In this document: in pieces, positions 9,135-16,584 of the stretch | Numbering within the stretch: the stretch's first letter is position 1 | Layout: every line of letters begins with the position of its first letter | Source: Bacteroidales bacterium | GTDB taxonomy: Bacteria > Bacteroidota > Bacteroidia > Bacteroidales > F082 | Direction: 5' to 3' | DNA: 64,000 nucleotides | Assembly: GCA_017651645.1 (NCBI GenBank) | Contig: JAGCCO010000004.1 | Coordinates: forward strand, 1-64,000 | Translations under genes and position numbers: made by a program | The notes under the pieces: generated by a model | What the model was told of the DNA's origin: nothing | The model's database searches: none | Seen by the model: only the letters and a program-made list of their open reading frames with translations

Positions 9135-10142
9135 ATGATAAGCTACAAAGAATTAGGGCTCGTGAACACCCGTAAAATGTTCGCCAAGGCTGTGGACGGC
9201 GGCTATGCCATCCCCGCCTTCAACTTCAACAATATGGAACAACTGCAGGCTATCATCATGGCTGCCGTCGAGACCAAATCGCCCGTCATCCTGCAAGTGT
9301 CGAAAGGCGCGCGCAACTACGCCAACCAGACCCTGCTGCGCTACATGGCCCAAGGTGCCGTGGAATATGCCAAGGAACTGGGCTGCGCCCATCCTGAAAT
9401 TGTGCTTCACCTCGACCACGGCGACAGCTTCGAGACCTGCAAGAGCTGCATCGACATGGGCTTCTCGTCGGTGATGATCGACGGCTCTGCCCTGCCCTAC
9501 GACGAGAATGTAGCCCTCACCCGCAAGGTCGTCGACTACGCCCATCAGTTTGATGTGACCGTGGAAGGCGAACTCGGCGTGTTGGCCGGCGTGGAAGACG
9601 AAGTGGCCGCCGAAGAAAGCCATTACACCAAACCTGAGGAAGTCATCGACTTCGTGACCAAGACCGGCGTTGACAGCTTGGCCATCAGCATCGGCACCTC
9701 GCACGGTGCTTATAAGTTCACTCCCGAGCAGTGCACCGTTGACCCCGCAACGGGTCGCCTCGTGCCGCCTCCGTTGGCTTTCGACGTGCTTGAGGCCATC
9801 GAGAAGAAACTGCCCGGCTTCCCCATCGTGCTGCACGGCTCGTCGTCGGTGCCGCAAGACGAGGTGGACACCATTAATAAATATGGTGGTGCGCTGAAGG
9901 CCGCCGTCGGCATCCCCGAGGAGCAGCTGCGCAAGGCCGCCAAGAGTGCCGTCTGCAAGATCAACATTGACAGCGACAGCCGTTTGGCCATGACCGCCGC
10001 TATCCGCAAGACCTTCGCCGAGAAACCCGCCGAGTTCGACCCGCGCAAGTACCTCGGTCCCGCCCGCGACAGCATGAAGAAGCTCTATGAGCACAAGATC
10101 ATCAATGTCTTGGGCTCAAATGACAAGTTGGAGCATGCATAA
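9135..10142 (+). CDS. fba: Class II fructose-1,6-bisphosphate aldolase
   Basis: A 335-residue cytoplasmic zinc enzyme cleaving fructose-1,6-bisphosphate to glyceraldehyde-3-phosphate and dihydroxyacetone phosphate in glycolysis, and the reverse in gluconeogenesis. Seen: full-length class II pattern with AIPAFNFNN near the start, the zinc-ligand motif LDHGDSFE at 93-100, SVMIDGS, VEGELGVLAG, the GTSHGAYKF histidine motif and VLHGSSSVP before the phosphate-binding region. The ATG at 9135 follows an A-rich leader of AACAATT-like repeats. A strong hairpin terminator ends the gene. Codon use is GC-rich, as expected of a strongly expressed gene. Confidence 0.95.
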   Translation: MISYKELGLVNTRKMFAKAVDGGYAIPAFNFNNMEQLQAIIMAAVETKSPVILQVSKGARNYANQTLLRYMAQGAVEYAKELGCAHPEIVLHLDHGDSFETCKSCIDMGFSSVMIDGSALPYDENVALTRKVVDYAHQFDVTVEGELGVLAGVEDEVAAEESHYTKPEEVIDFVTKTGVDSLAISIGTSHGAYKFTPEQCTVDPATGRLVPPPLAFDVLEAIEKKLPGFPIVLHGSSSVPQDEVDTINKYGGALKAAVGIPEEQLRKAAKSAVCKINIDSDSRLAMTAAIRKTFAEKPAEFDPRKYLGPARDSMKKLYEHKIINVLGSNDKLEHA

Positions 10143-10164
10143 GCAGGTTTTTTTAAGCCAATTG

Positions 10165-10203
10165 AAAAAGTATCGCAAAAATAGGCTTTTTGCGATACTT
10201 TTT
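10165..10203 (+). terminator. Terminator after fba; copy 1 of a repeated hairpin
   Basis: AAAAAGTATCGCAAAAA pairs perfectly with its complement across the loop TAGGC and is followed by T. Near-identical hairpins occur at 11378-11416 and 12658-12695. Confidence 0.85.
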
Positions 10204-10311
10204 TTGTTGACTGATTATCTCAATCCCGACAAATCAACCGTGTATGTAATTGGTGGCAATGTGGCTTTTTTTTAGGAAGGCGGGGGCGTTTTTCCATCGC
10301 AAAATAAATAC

Positions 10312-10365
10312 ATTTTGTCCGTTTTTCCAACATATTTTTGAATTATTTTGTCCGTTTTTCCAACA
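10312..10365. repeat. Pair of 21-bp direct repeats
   Basis: Two identical copies lie at 10312-10332 and 10345-10365, 33 bp start to start, about three helical turns. They lie 100-150 bp upstream of the lipoprotein gene, so an operator role is possible but unproven. Confidence 0.6.
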
Positions 10366-10423
10366 AAACAGAGAAAATGCCTGCCAAACGGCATTTTTAT
10401 TTAGTTATTAACCATATTCTTCC

Positions 10424-10431
10424 TACCTTTG
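10424..10431 (+). promoter_or_regulatory. -7 promoter element (TACCTTTG)
   Basis: A TAnnTTTG match 33 bp before the ATG at 10464. It is followed by GCGATACTTTT, the same sequence as the right arms of the repeated hairpins. Confidence 0.55.
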
Positions 10432-10463
10432 CGATACTTTTTTTTCACACTCAATAGAAAAAC

Positions 10464-10826
10464 ATGAGCAAGAAACTGGTATATATTCTCGCCGTATTTG
10501 TTGCCATATTGAATTCGTGTTCCTATAATCACAGCATGGATAGATATGTGATAAAAGATGTTTCAAAGCCATGTAATATCATATTATCTGCATCCGACAC
10601 AACGACTTGGACTTCAAGTGTATCAATTCACATAATGGGTGTAGTAGATGGAGAATGTACATTCGAGATTGAAAATGGCGCAGCTCGTTACAACACCATT
10701 ATACTTAAAGATACCATAGATTATCTTTACGAAAACGAATGGTACGAACACAAAATCAATCTTAAATACCATTCTGGCCCAAAGATTACAGGGGATAGTA
10801 TAGTCATTGAATACCGAATAGAATAG
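10464..10826 (+). CDS. Small lipoprotein, function unknown
   Basis: 120 residues. The N-terminus is a lipoprotein signal (MSKKLVYILAVFVAILNSC, lipobox LNSC, Cys19), so the product should be exported and lipidated. The rest is a single small beta-rich domain (IHIMGVVDGECTFEIENGAARYN ... DSIVIEYRIE) with no family I recognise. GC content is clearly lower than in fba and purB (about one third in a sampled line), and the next gene, also a small lipoprotein, is similarly AT-rich. The two probably form one transcript, with 34 bp between them, and may be acquired DNA. Confidence 0.7.
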   Translation: MSKKLVYILAVFVAILNSCSYNHSMDRYVIKDVSKPCNIILSASDTTTWTSSVSIHIMGVVDGECTFEIENGAARYNTIILKDTIDYLYENEWYEHKINLKYHSGPKITGDSIVIEYRIE

Positions 10827-10860
10827 AGAATAAATATTCGCCACAAATAAACATCCAACC

Positions 10861-11334
10861 ATGAAAAGATTACCATTACTAGCCCTGCTTTTCCTATTGC
10901 TTTGTCTTCCGTCATGCAAAGAGAGGCGACAAAGCAATGACGAGATCACAACAAACAATCAAGATGTTTACGACTTTCATATTCTCTATTCTTATGATGG
11001 AGAGTCAATGGAAGACTGGTTCGATACAGATGTGGATCGCAATGTTCTATATGTCGAAGTTGAGGGCTGGTTTATTGATGACACGATATCCATCAGTGCA
11101 AATGGAAAAACTATTGTTCAAGACTCAATAGTACAAACCGAACCCTCAACGGAAACATCTGCCGAATTTATAATACCTAATATTCAAACTATCAAGCAGC
11201 TGTCGCTTAAAGTCAATTCAAGTCCGACGGTATCATTTGAAATAGCACGAAAAGATTTCATTTTCGTTGGAATCAGAAAACACGAAAAGAACATCGAGGT
11301 AGTGTTTTATAAGAGACCACCTAGATATGAATGA
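10861..11334 (+). CDS. Small lipoprotein, function unknown
   Basis: 157 residues with a lipoprotein signal (MKRLPLLALLFLLLCLPSC, Cys19). The mature part is polar and beta-rich (DFHILYSYDGESMEDWFDTDVDRN, VEVEGWFIDDTISISANGKTI) and could be an Ig-like fold, but no family is recognised. It is AT-rich like its upstream neighbour and ends before hairpin copy 2. Its signal peptide resembles that of the next gene (MKRLPFIALPI), which fits a shared origin or simply convergent signals. Confidence 0.7.
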   Translation: MKRLPLLALLFLLLCLPSCKERRQSNDEITTNNQDVYDFHILYSYDGESMEDWFDTDVDRNVLYVEVEGWFIDDTISISANGKTIVQDSIVQTEPSTETSAEFIIPNIQTIKQLSLKVNSSPTVSFEIARKDFIFVGIRKHEKNIEVVFYKRPPRYE

Positions 11335-11377
11335 ACAACGCTTGTATCTTAAAGGCAACAATTTTATAACCGATTGG

Positions 11378-11416
11378 AAAAAGTATCGCAAAAAGCACTA
11401 TTTTTGCGATACTTTT
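11378..11416 (+). terminator. Repeated hairpin copy 2, terminator with embedded -7 box
   Basis: AAAAAGTATCGCAAAAA pairs with TTTTTGCGATACTTTT across the loop GCACTA. The right arm includes TATTTTTG (11399-11406), a -7 match 21 bp before the ATG at 11428, so the element seems to end one transcript and start the next. Confidence 0.75.
11399..11406 (+). promoter_or_regulatory. -7 promoter element (TATTTTTG) inside hairpin copy 2
   Basis: A full match to TAnnTTTG, 21 bp before the ATG at 11428. It overlaps the loop and right arm of the terminator hairpin. Confidence 0.55.
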
Positions 11417-11427
11417 GTTATAGCCTT

Positions 11428-12642
11428 ATGAAAAGATTACCTTTTATTGCTTTACCGATTCTAATGCTATTGCAATTGTCTACGATGGTAGTCTCTGCAC
11501 AAGTGTCATTCTCGGCGCGGGTATATGTGTTTTTACCTACCAATGAAAAACCTTTAGACCATAATTTTTTGGTCTTTCCTGCCTGCCTAAAAGTGGATGG
11601 TGAGGATTCCGTGCGTTATCAGTATGACACCACTGCTACAATATGCTTCAACGACATTGCCATTGGCTCACGATGTCACTTTTATTACTGCGAATTCGAG
11701 ACACTCTACGACTATCCTGTATTCACAATTACTGCGGACACACACATCGATTCGTTGGTGTTGCGACCCATTCCCAAAAAGGAAGAAATGTTCTGGACCA
11801 AAGCCCAAAAAGATAGCACACTATTCAGCAGGGCAACACGATGGTCGCATGACCTAAAAGGACATGACACGCTCTGGTATGACAGGGATGAAGTTTGGCT
11901 TGACAAAGAATCCCGCTCTCTGAAACTTGCACGGCTCTATTATACCGACTGGGTTGCGCCTTTCGCCTCGTGGCGGACATGGCCTCATGCCGCCGACAGT
12001 GCCTATCGCTATTGTCTGCTTGCCAGTAAGCAATACCCCTACCTATACTATCCATTGCGCCAATTAGCATATCATCTTGGAGAAACGCCGAAACTAAAGA
12101 CCCCGAAAAGTCCAGACAAGCACACGTATTTTCCACACCCCGAGATGCCTGAAAAATGGTGGATGGACACCACTGTCAACCTATTCTCTCCTTGGGAGCA
12201 ACATGAGCAGGAAAACGAATTCGCCCGCAACTACACCCTCGGAAAAGCCCACGAGAAAAGTCTATGTTACCCCATTGCGGCCGACGGCACCATGCGCCTT
12301 ATTATAGACGACCCATTAGGGTGGGGCGTGTTAATATATCGCGTTGAAGGAAACCGATTATACCGTAAGAGACTTAGCATAAAAGATAATAGATTAAAAG
12401 ACAACGAGCGTTACACTCTTTCCGCTTACGAACTAGACTCGGTGAGCACGGCTGTTGACGCCTTTCATCGTGCCGGACTACCTGACGAGGAATTTGTGCG
12501 TGCTATTGATGGTTGCACATTCGAACTGGAATACATAATGAATGGCCAATATCATCGGTATATCAACAATAGCGGTTTTGCTCCGCCGCAACTTAATGCC
12601 ATCATGGAACTCTTGCGAAACGCTTACAAAAGTAAACAATAA
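11428..12642 (+). CDS. Secreted protein of unknown function
   Basis: 404 residues. The start at 11428 is chosen because it gives a signal peptide (MKRLPFIALPILMLLQLSTMVVSAQ) and lies just after the promoter/terminator hairpin; a longer frame from 11374 would translate the hairpin itself. The mature protein has an Ig-like N-terminal part (VSFSARVYVFLPTNEKP ... LVLRPIPKKEE), then a Trp/Tyr-rich helical middle (RLYYTDWVAPFASWRTWPHAADSAYRYCLLASKQYPYLYYPLRQLAYHL in pieces) resembling a repeat-type helical segment, then a beta region. No family is recognised. It lies alone between two copies of the hairpin. Periplasmic or outer-membrane location is inferred. Confidence 0.65.
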   Translation: MKRLPFIALPILMLLQLSTMVVSAQVSFSARVYVFLPTNEKPLDHNFLVFPACLKVDGEDSVRYQYDTTATICFNDIAIGSRCHFYYCEFETLYDYPVFTITADTHIDSLVLRPIPKKEEMFWTKAQKDSTLFSRATRWSHDLKGHDTLWYDRDEVWLDKESRSLKLARLYYTDWVAPFASWRTWPHAADSAYRYCLLASKQYPYLYYPLRQLAYHLGETPKLKTPKSPDKHTYFPHPEMPEKWWMDTTVNLFSPWEQHEQENEFARNYTLGKAHEKSLCYPIAADGTMRLIIDDPLGWGVLIYRVEGNRLYRKRLSIKDNRLKDNERYTLSAYELDSVSTAVDAFHRAGLPDEEFVRAIDGCTFELEYIMNGQYHRYINNSGFAPPQLNAIMELLRNAYKSKQ

Positions 12643-12657
12643 ATTTCGCAAACCGAA

Positions 12658-12695
12658 AAAAGTATCGCAAAAATCCCTATTTTTGCGATACTTTT
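12658..12695 (+). terminator. Repeated hairpin copy 3, terminator with embedded -7 box
   Basis: AAAAGTATCGCAAAAA pairs with TTTTTGCGATACTTTT across a 6-base loop. It ends the upstream gene and supplies TATTTTTG at 12678-12685 upstream of purB. Confidence 0.75.
12678..12685 (+). promoter_or_regulatory. -7 promoter element (TATTTTTG) for purB inside hairpin copy 3
   Basis: A TAnnTTTG match 27 bp before the purB ATG, in the loop and right arm of the hairpin. Confidence 0.55.
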
Positions 12696-12712
12696 CATTT
12701 AACACCTAAACG

Positions 12713-14059
12713 ATGAACCTCAATCCATTAACAGCAATATCGCCCGTCGACGGGCGCTACCGTTCCAAGACCGTTGAACTGGATGACTTTTTCAGTGAAT
12801 TTGCCCTCATCCGCTATCGCGTGATGGTCGAAGTGGAGTATTACATCGCCTTGTGCGAACTGCCTTTGCCGCAACTTGAGCAGTTCAACGGCGACTACGA
12901 CGACCTCCGCGCCATCTATGAGGAATTCCAAACAGAAGACGCTTTGGAAATCAAGGAGATAGAAAAAGAGACCAACCACGATGTGAAAGCCGTGGAATAT
13001 TTCCTGAAACGCCGCTTCGACGAGCTCGGCCTCACCGAATTCAAGGAGTTTCTGCACTTCGGTCTCACCTCGCAGGACATCAACAACACCGCCGTGCCGC
13101 TCTCGATGATGGAGGCGCACAAACTGGTGGTGAAGCCCGCCTTGGAAGACCTCGTCGACAAGCTGATAGGCATGGCCAAGGAATGGAAAGACATCCCTAT
13201 GCTGGCCAAGACACACGGTCAGCCCGCCAGCCCGACGCATCTGGGCAAGGAGATCTACGTCTTCGTGGAGCGCCTCAACGACCAGCTGAAGATGCTCAAC
13301 AGCGTGCCCTTCACGGCCAAGTTCGGCGGCGCCACGGGCAACATGAACGCCCACAAGGTGGCCTACCCCGACATCGACTGGCCCACCTTCGCGAAGAAGT
13401 TCGTGGAGAAGAGCCTGAAACTCAAACGTCAGCAGACCACCACGCAAATCGAGCATTACGACTACATGGCCGCCTATTTCGATGCCCTGCGCCGCGTCAA
13501 CACCATCCTGATTGACCTCTCGCGCGACATCTGGCTCTACGTCTCGATGGAATACTTCAAGCAGAAGATCAAGGCAGGCGAGGTCGGCTCATCGGCGATG
13601 CCCCACAAGGTGAACCCCATTGACTTCGAGAACGCCGAAGGCAACCTCGGCATGGCCAACGCCATCCTCACCTTCCTCAGCACCAAGTTGCCCATCAGCC
13701 GCCTCCAGCGTGACCTCACCGACTCTACCGTCACCCGTAACATTGGCGTGCCGATTGCCCATACGCTGATTGCGCTCAAGTCGCTGATGAAGGGCTTGGA
13801 CAAGCTCTTGCTCAACGAGGACAAGATCCGCCAAGACCTGCAGCAGAACTATGCCGTTGTGGCCGAAGCCATCCAGACCATCCTCCGCCGTGAGCAGGTG
13901 GAAGGTGCCTACGAACTGCTGAAAGGACTCACCCGCACCAACAAACACATTGACAAGGCCGCCATTGACGAGTTCATCAAAGGCCTGCCGGTGAGCGAGA
14001 AGATTAAAGCGGAATTAGCTGCGATTACGCCGGAGAATTACACGGGATACAATTATTGA
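12713..14059 (+). CDS. purB: Adenylosuccinate lyase
   Basis: 448 residues, full length for the family. It releases fumarate from SAICAR and from adenylosuccinate in purine synthesis, in the cytoplasm as a homotetramer. Seen: MNLNPLTAISPVDGRYRSKT at the N-terminus, the FGLTSQDINNTA motif, KTHGQPASPTHLGKE with the catalytic-region His, and the superfamily signature GSSAMPHKVNPIDFEN starting at residue 292. It is close to the E. coli-like branch with the SPVDGRY start. A promoter-bearing hairpin precedes it. The ABC transporter follows after 38 bp with no terminator, so read-through is likely. Confidence 0.96.
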   Translation: MNLNPLTAISPVDGRYRSKTVELDDFFSEFALIRYRVMVEVEYYIALCELPLPQLEQFNGDYDDLRAIYEEFQTEDALEIKEIEKETNHDVKAVEYFLKRRFDELGLTEFKEFLHFGLTSQDINNTAVPLSMMEAHKLVVKPALEDLVDKLIGMAKEWKDIPMLAKTHGQPASPTHLGKEIYVFVERLNDQLKMLNSVPFTAKFGGATGNMNAHKVAYPDIDWPTFAKKFVEKSLKLKRQQTTTQIEHYDYMAAYFDALRRVNTILIDLSRDIWLYVSMEYFKQKIKAGEVGSSAMPHKVNPIDFENAEGNLGMANAILTFLSTKLPISRLQRDLTDSTVTRNIGVPIAHTLIALKSLMKGLDKLLLNEDKIRQDLQQNYAVVAEAIQTILRREQVEGAYELLKGLTRTNKHIDKAAIDEFIKGLPVSEKIKAELAAITPENYTGYNY

Positions 14060-14097
14060 GCGGAAACCGCGTTTGAGATAAGAGCAACCCAACGCCT

Positions 14098-15930
14098 ATG
14101 GCCAAGCAAAAGACTTTCTCCCGCGTCCTCACATACGTCAAGCCGTATTGGGGCAGCATCGTCCTGAATCTGGTCTTCAACCTGATGACCATTTTCTTCT
14201 CGCTGTTCTCCTTTGCCTTGGTCGGGCCGTTCCTCACCTTATTATTCAAGGAAGGCGCGGTAGAAGTCATGGCCAAGCCCGAGTTTTCATTCACCTCCGA
14301 CTACTTGATGGGCTACCTCAACTGGTTCATGAGCAACCTCATCGCTAGTGGGGGCAAATACCATGCGTTGGTCTTCATGTGCCTGTTGCTGCTTGTGGCC
14401 TTCTTCTTCCGTAACCTCGGTAGATTCTTCGCCTGTTATTTCATGGCCAACGTGCGCGTGGGAGCCGTCCACGACTTGCGCCGCGATGTCTACAACAAGA
14501 TCCTCATCCTGCCCCTCTCCTTCTACCACAGCCGGCAGAAAGGCGACACCATCGCCCGCATCACCACGGATGTGCAAGAGGTTGAAGTCTCGATCTTGAA
14601 CTACTTGGAAATGCTCATCAAAGACCCATTGACCATCCTGTTCTTCTTCCTCTTCATGGTGACTTTGAGTCCGAAACTGACGCTCTTTGTCATCCTCGTG
14701 CTGCCCGTCGCAGGTTTGCTTATCGGCAAGGTCGGCAAGATGCTGAAAAAAGAGTCGAAGGAAGGACAGACCAAATTGGCGGGCATCATCTCCACTGTGG
14801 AGGAAACCATTTCCGGTTTGCGAATCATCAAGGCTTTCAACGCTATTCGCTATTCCAGCGACAAGTTTGAAGAACAAAACAGCGACTACACCAAGGTGCT
14901 CCGTGGCATCCACCGCAAGCGTGACATGAGTTCCCCGATGAGTGAGTTCCTTTCGTCGGCAGTGGTCATTCTTGTTCTTTGGTTTGGTGGCAAACTGATA
15001 TTAGGCGGCGGCAACCACATCGACGCTGGCAGTTTCATCAGCTACATCGTGGTGTTCTCACAAATCATCACCCCTGCCAAATCATTCTCGCAAGGCTACT
15101 ACAATGTGCAGAAAGGCATTGCCTCGGCGGAACGCATCTTTGAGATTCTGGATGCCGAAGAGGTCATCACCGAGAAAGAGAATGCCATTGAAATCAAAGA
15201 CTTCAAGGACAGCATTGAATATAAGGATGTGCATTTCAGTTACGGCAAGGACGAGGTCTTGAAGGGTATCGACTTGAAGATCCCTAAAGGCAAGTTCATC
15301 GCCCTTGTGGGCGAGAGCGGTGGCGGCAAGTCGACCATGGCCGACCTCCTACCGCGCTTCTATGAAGTGGACGCAGGATCTGTCTGCATCGATGGACACG
15401 ATATTCGCGATTACAAAATTGGCGATTTGCGCGGTCTGATGGGTGTGGTGTCGCAAGAGACCATCCTTTTCAACGACACTGTTTTTAACAACATCGCCTT
15501 CGGCATGAAAGATGTCTCTAAGGAACAGGTTGTCGAGGCGGCCAAGATCGCGAACGCGCATGAGTTCATCATGGAGTTGGAACACGGCTACGACACCCGC
15601 ATCGGCGACCGAGGCATGAACCTCTCTGGTGGCCAGCGCCAGCGCTTGAGCATTGCCCGTGCCGTGCTGAAGAACCCACCCATCCTCATCTTGGATGAAG
15701 CCACCTCTTCATTGGACACCGAGAGCGAACGATTGGTGCAAGACGCCTTGTCGAAGGTGATGAGTCAGCGCACCTCCATCGTCATCGCCCACCGCCTTTC
15801 GACCATACAATACGCCGACGAAATCGTGGTGCTACAAAAAGGCCAAATCATCGAGCGCGGCAAGCACGACGACCTTATCGCCCTTGGTGGCGTCTACAAG
15901 AAACTCACAGACTTGCAATCCATCGGATAA
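14098..15930 (+). CDS. ABC exporter half-transporter (MsbA/lipid-A-type, fused permease and ATPase)
   Basis: 610 residues: six transmembrane helices in the first ~320 residues, then an ABC ATPase with Walker A GESGGGKST (from 405), Q-loop VSQETILFNDTV, signature LSGGQRQR (from 509), Walker B ILILDEATSS and the switch IVIAHRLST. Half-transporters of this kind act as homodimers in the inner membrane and export lipids, peptides or drugs. The overall layout fits the MsbA-like group common in Bacteroidota, which may flip lipid A, but the substrate cannot be read from sequence. It is followed after 3 bp by a small unknown gene in the same orientation. Confidence 0.85.
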   Translation: MAKQKTFSRVLTYVKPYWGSIVLNLVFNLMTIFFSLFSFALVGPFLTLLFKEGAVEVMAKPEFSFTSDYLMGYLNWFMSNLIASGGKYHALVFMCLLLLVAFFFRNLGRFFACYFMANVRVGAVHDLRRDVYNKILILPLSFYHSRQKGDTIARITTDVQEVEVSILNYLEMLIKDPLTILFFFLFMVTLSPKLTLFVILVLPVAGLLIGKVGKMLKKESKEGQTKLAGIISTVEETISGLRIIKAFNAIRYSSDKFEEQNSDYTKVLRGIHRKRDMSSPMSEFLSSAVVILVLWFGGKLILGGGNHIDAGSFISYIVVFSQIITPAKSFSQGYYNVQKGIASAERIFEILDAEEVITEKENAIEIKDFKDSIEYKDVHFSYGKDEVLKGIDLKIPKGKFIALVGESGGGKSTMADLLPRFYEVDAGSVCIDGHDIRDYKIGDLRGLMGVVSQETILFNDTVFNNIAFGMKDVSKEQVVEAAKIANAHEFIMELEHGYDTRIGDRGMNLSGGQRQRLSIARAVLKNPPILILDEATSSLDTESERLVQDALSKVMSQRTSIVIAHRLSTIQYADEIVVLQKGQIIERGKHDDLIALGGVYKKLTDLQSIG

Positions 15931-15933
15931 GCC

Positions 15934-16191
15934 ATGAAAAAGCGATTCACCTTTTCAACTGGCGAGCACATCGAGGCGGATCTTGAGGACTTGCAACGCC
16001 TCTTGCGCGACAATCAGCAGTATTATGAAAACTACGAGGAAGTCCTCGGCTCACTCGAAGACGATGAATACGTGGCCCGCGGCAACGGCTTCTGCGACCG
16101 CAAATACAGCGACGACTTTATTGAGGGGCAGCTGGAAAAGTACGCATTGCGGGTGAAGGAAATCCAAAAATGGATTGCTGAGTGGAGATAA
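15934..16191 (+). CDS. Small acidic protein, function unknown
   Basis: 85 residues starting 3 bp after the ABC transporter stop, so probably translated from the same mRNA. No signal peptide or membrane segment. It is highly charged and helical (ADLEDLQRLLRDNQQYYENYEEVLGSLEDDEY ... YALRVKEIQKWIAEWR), suggesting a small cytoplasmic helical protein. No family is recognised. A link to the transporter rests only on position. Confidence 0.65.
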   Translation: MKKRFTFSTGEHIEADLEDLQRLLRDNQQYYENYEEVLGSLEDDEYVARGNGFCDRKYSDDFIEGQLEKYALRVKEIQKWIAEWR

Positions 16192-16216
16192 TCATTTATC
16201 TGAAAAACGAAACATC

Positions 16217-16531
16217 ATGTCCCGAAACAACGAATTCTTCCACGCCTGCAAAGTTGACAATTGGTATATCTTTGAGCATACCGAATACGAATGGGACGAC
16301 ATCGTGAATGCCTTCATTGCCGGTGGTTTGTATGCCGATAAGCATCCGCAAATCCCGTGGCAGCCACTGACAGAGAAAACGGTGGAAGATTTGTTGGACT
16401 ACGCAAGATATTTGGTTTACCGAGCGGACTATGACGAATACTATATCCTTGACGGAACAACCATTAAGGAAACTCTCAACGAAGGGAAATACACCCATGC
16501 TAAACTAATTGAGGGGCCAGGGATGATTTGA
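16217..16531 (+). CDS. Small protein, function unknown
   Basis: 104 residues from the ATG at 16217; an in-frame upstream extension overlaps the previous gene and uses a non-ATG start, so it is rejected. No signal or membrane segment. Rich in acidic and aromatic residues (DNWYIFEHTEYEWDDIVNAFIAGGLY, LVYRADYDEYYILDG). No family is recognised. It lies 25 bp after the preceding small gene and may end the purB/ABC transcript. Confidence 0.6.
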   Translation: MSRNNEFFHACKVDNWYIFEHTEYEWDDIVNAFIAGGLYADKHPQIPWQPLTEKTVEDLLDYARYLVYRADYDEYYILDGTTIKETLNEGKYTHAKLIEGPGMI

Positions 16532-16584
16532 TTGTTTTCTAGGGCAAAGAAAAGAAATAGAAGCATTGAACCCTGTCCCGTCCC

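Larger units (their letters stand above)
10204..10463. other. AT-rich intergenic stretch with direct repeats and a hairpin
   Basis: No gene was found. It holds two copies of TTTTGTCCGTTTTTCCAAC (starts about 10313 and 10346, 33 bp apart) and a small hairpin AAAATGCC/GGCATTTT (10374-10397) followed by T. A -7 box at 10424-10431 serves the next gene. Confidence 0.5.

Noticed and set aside
9153..10094. Long open frame antisense to fba (313 codons)
   Set aside because: It lies wholly opposite a well-supported class II aldolase gene, its translation has no recognisable domain, and GC-rich codon use makes such mirror frames common.
11374..11427. Longer N-terminus for the secreted protein at 11428
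   Set aside because: It would translate the terminator/promoter hairpin and place 18 residues ahead of a clean signal peptide.
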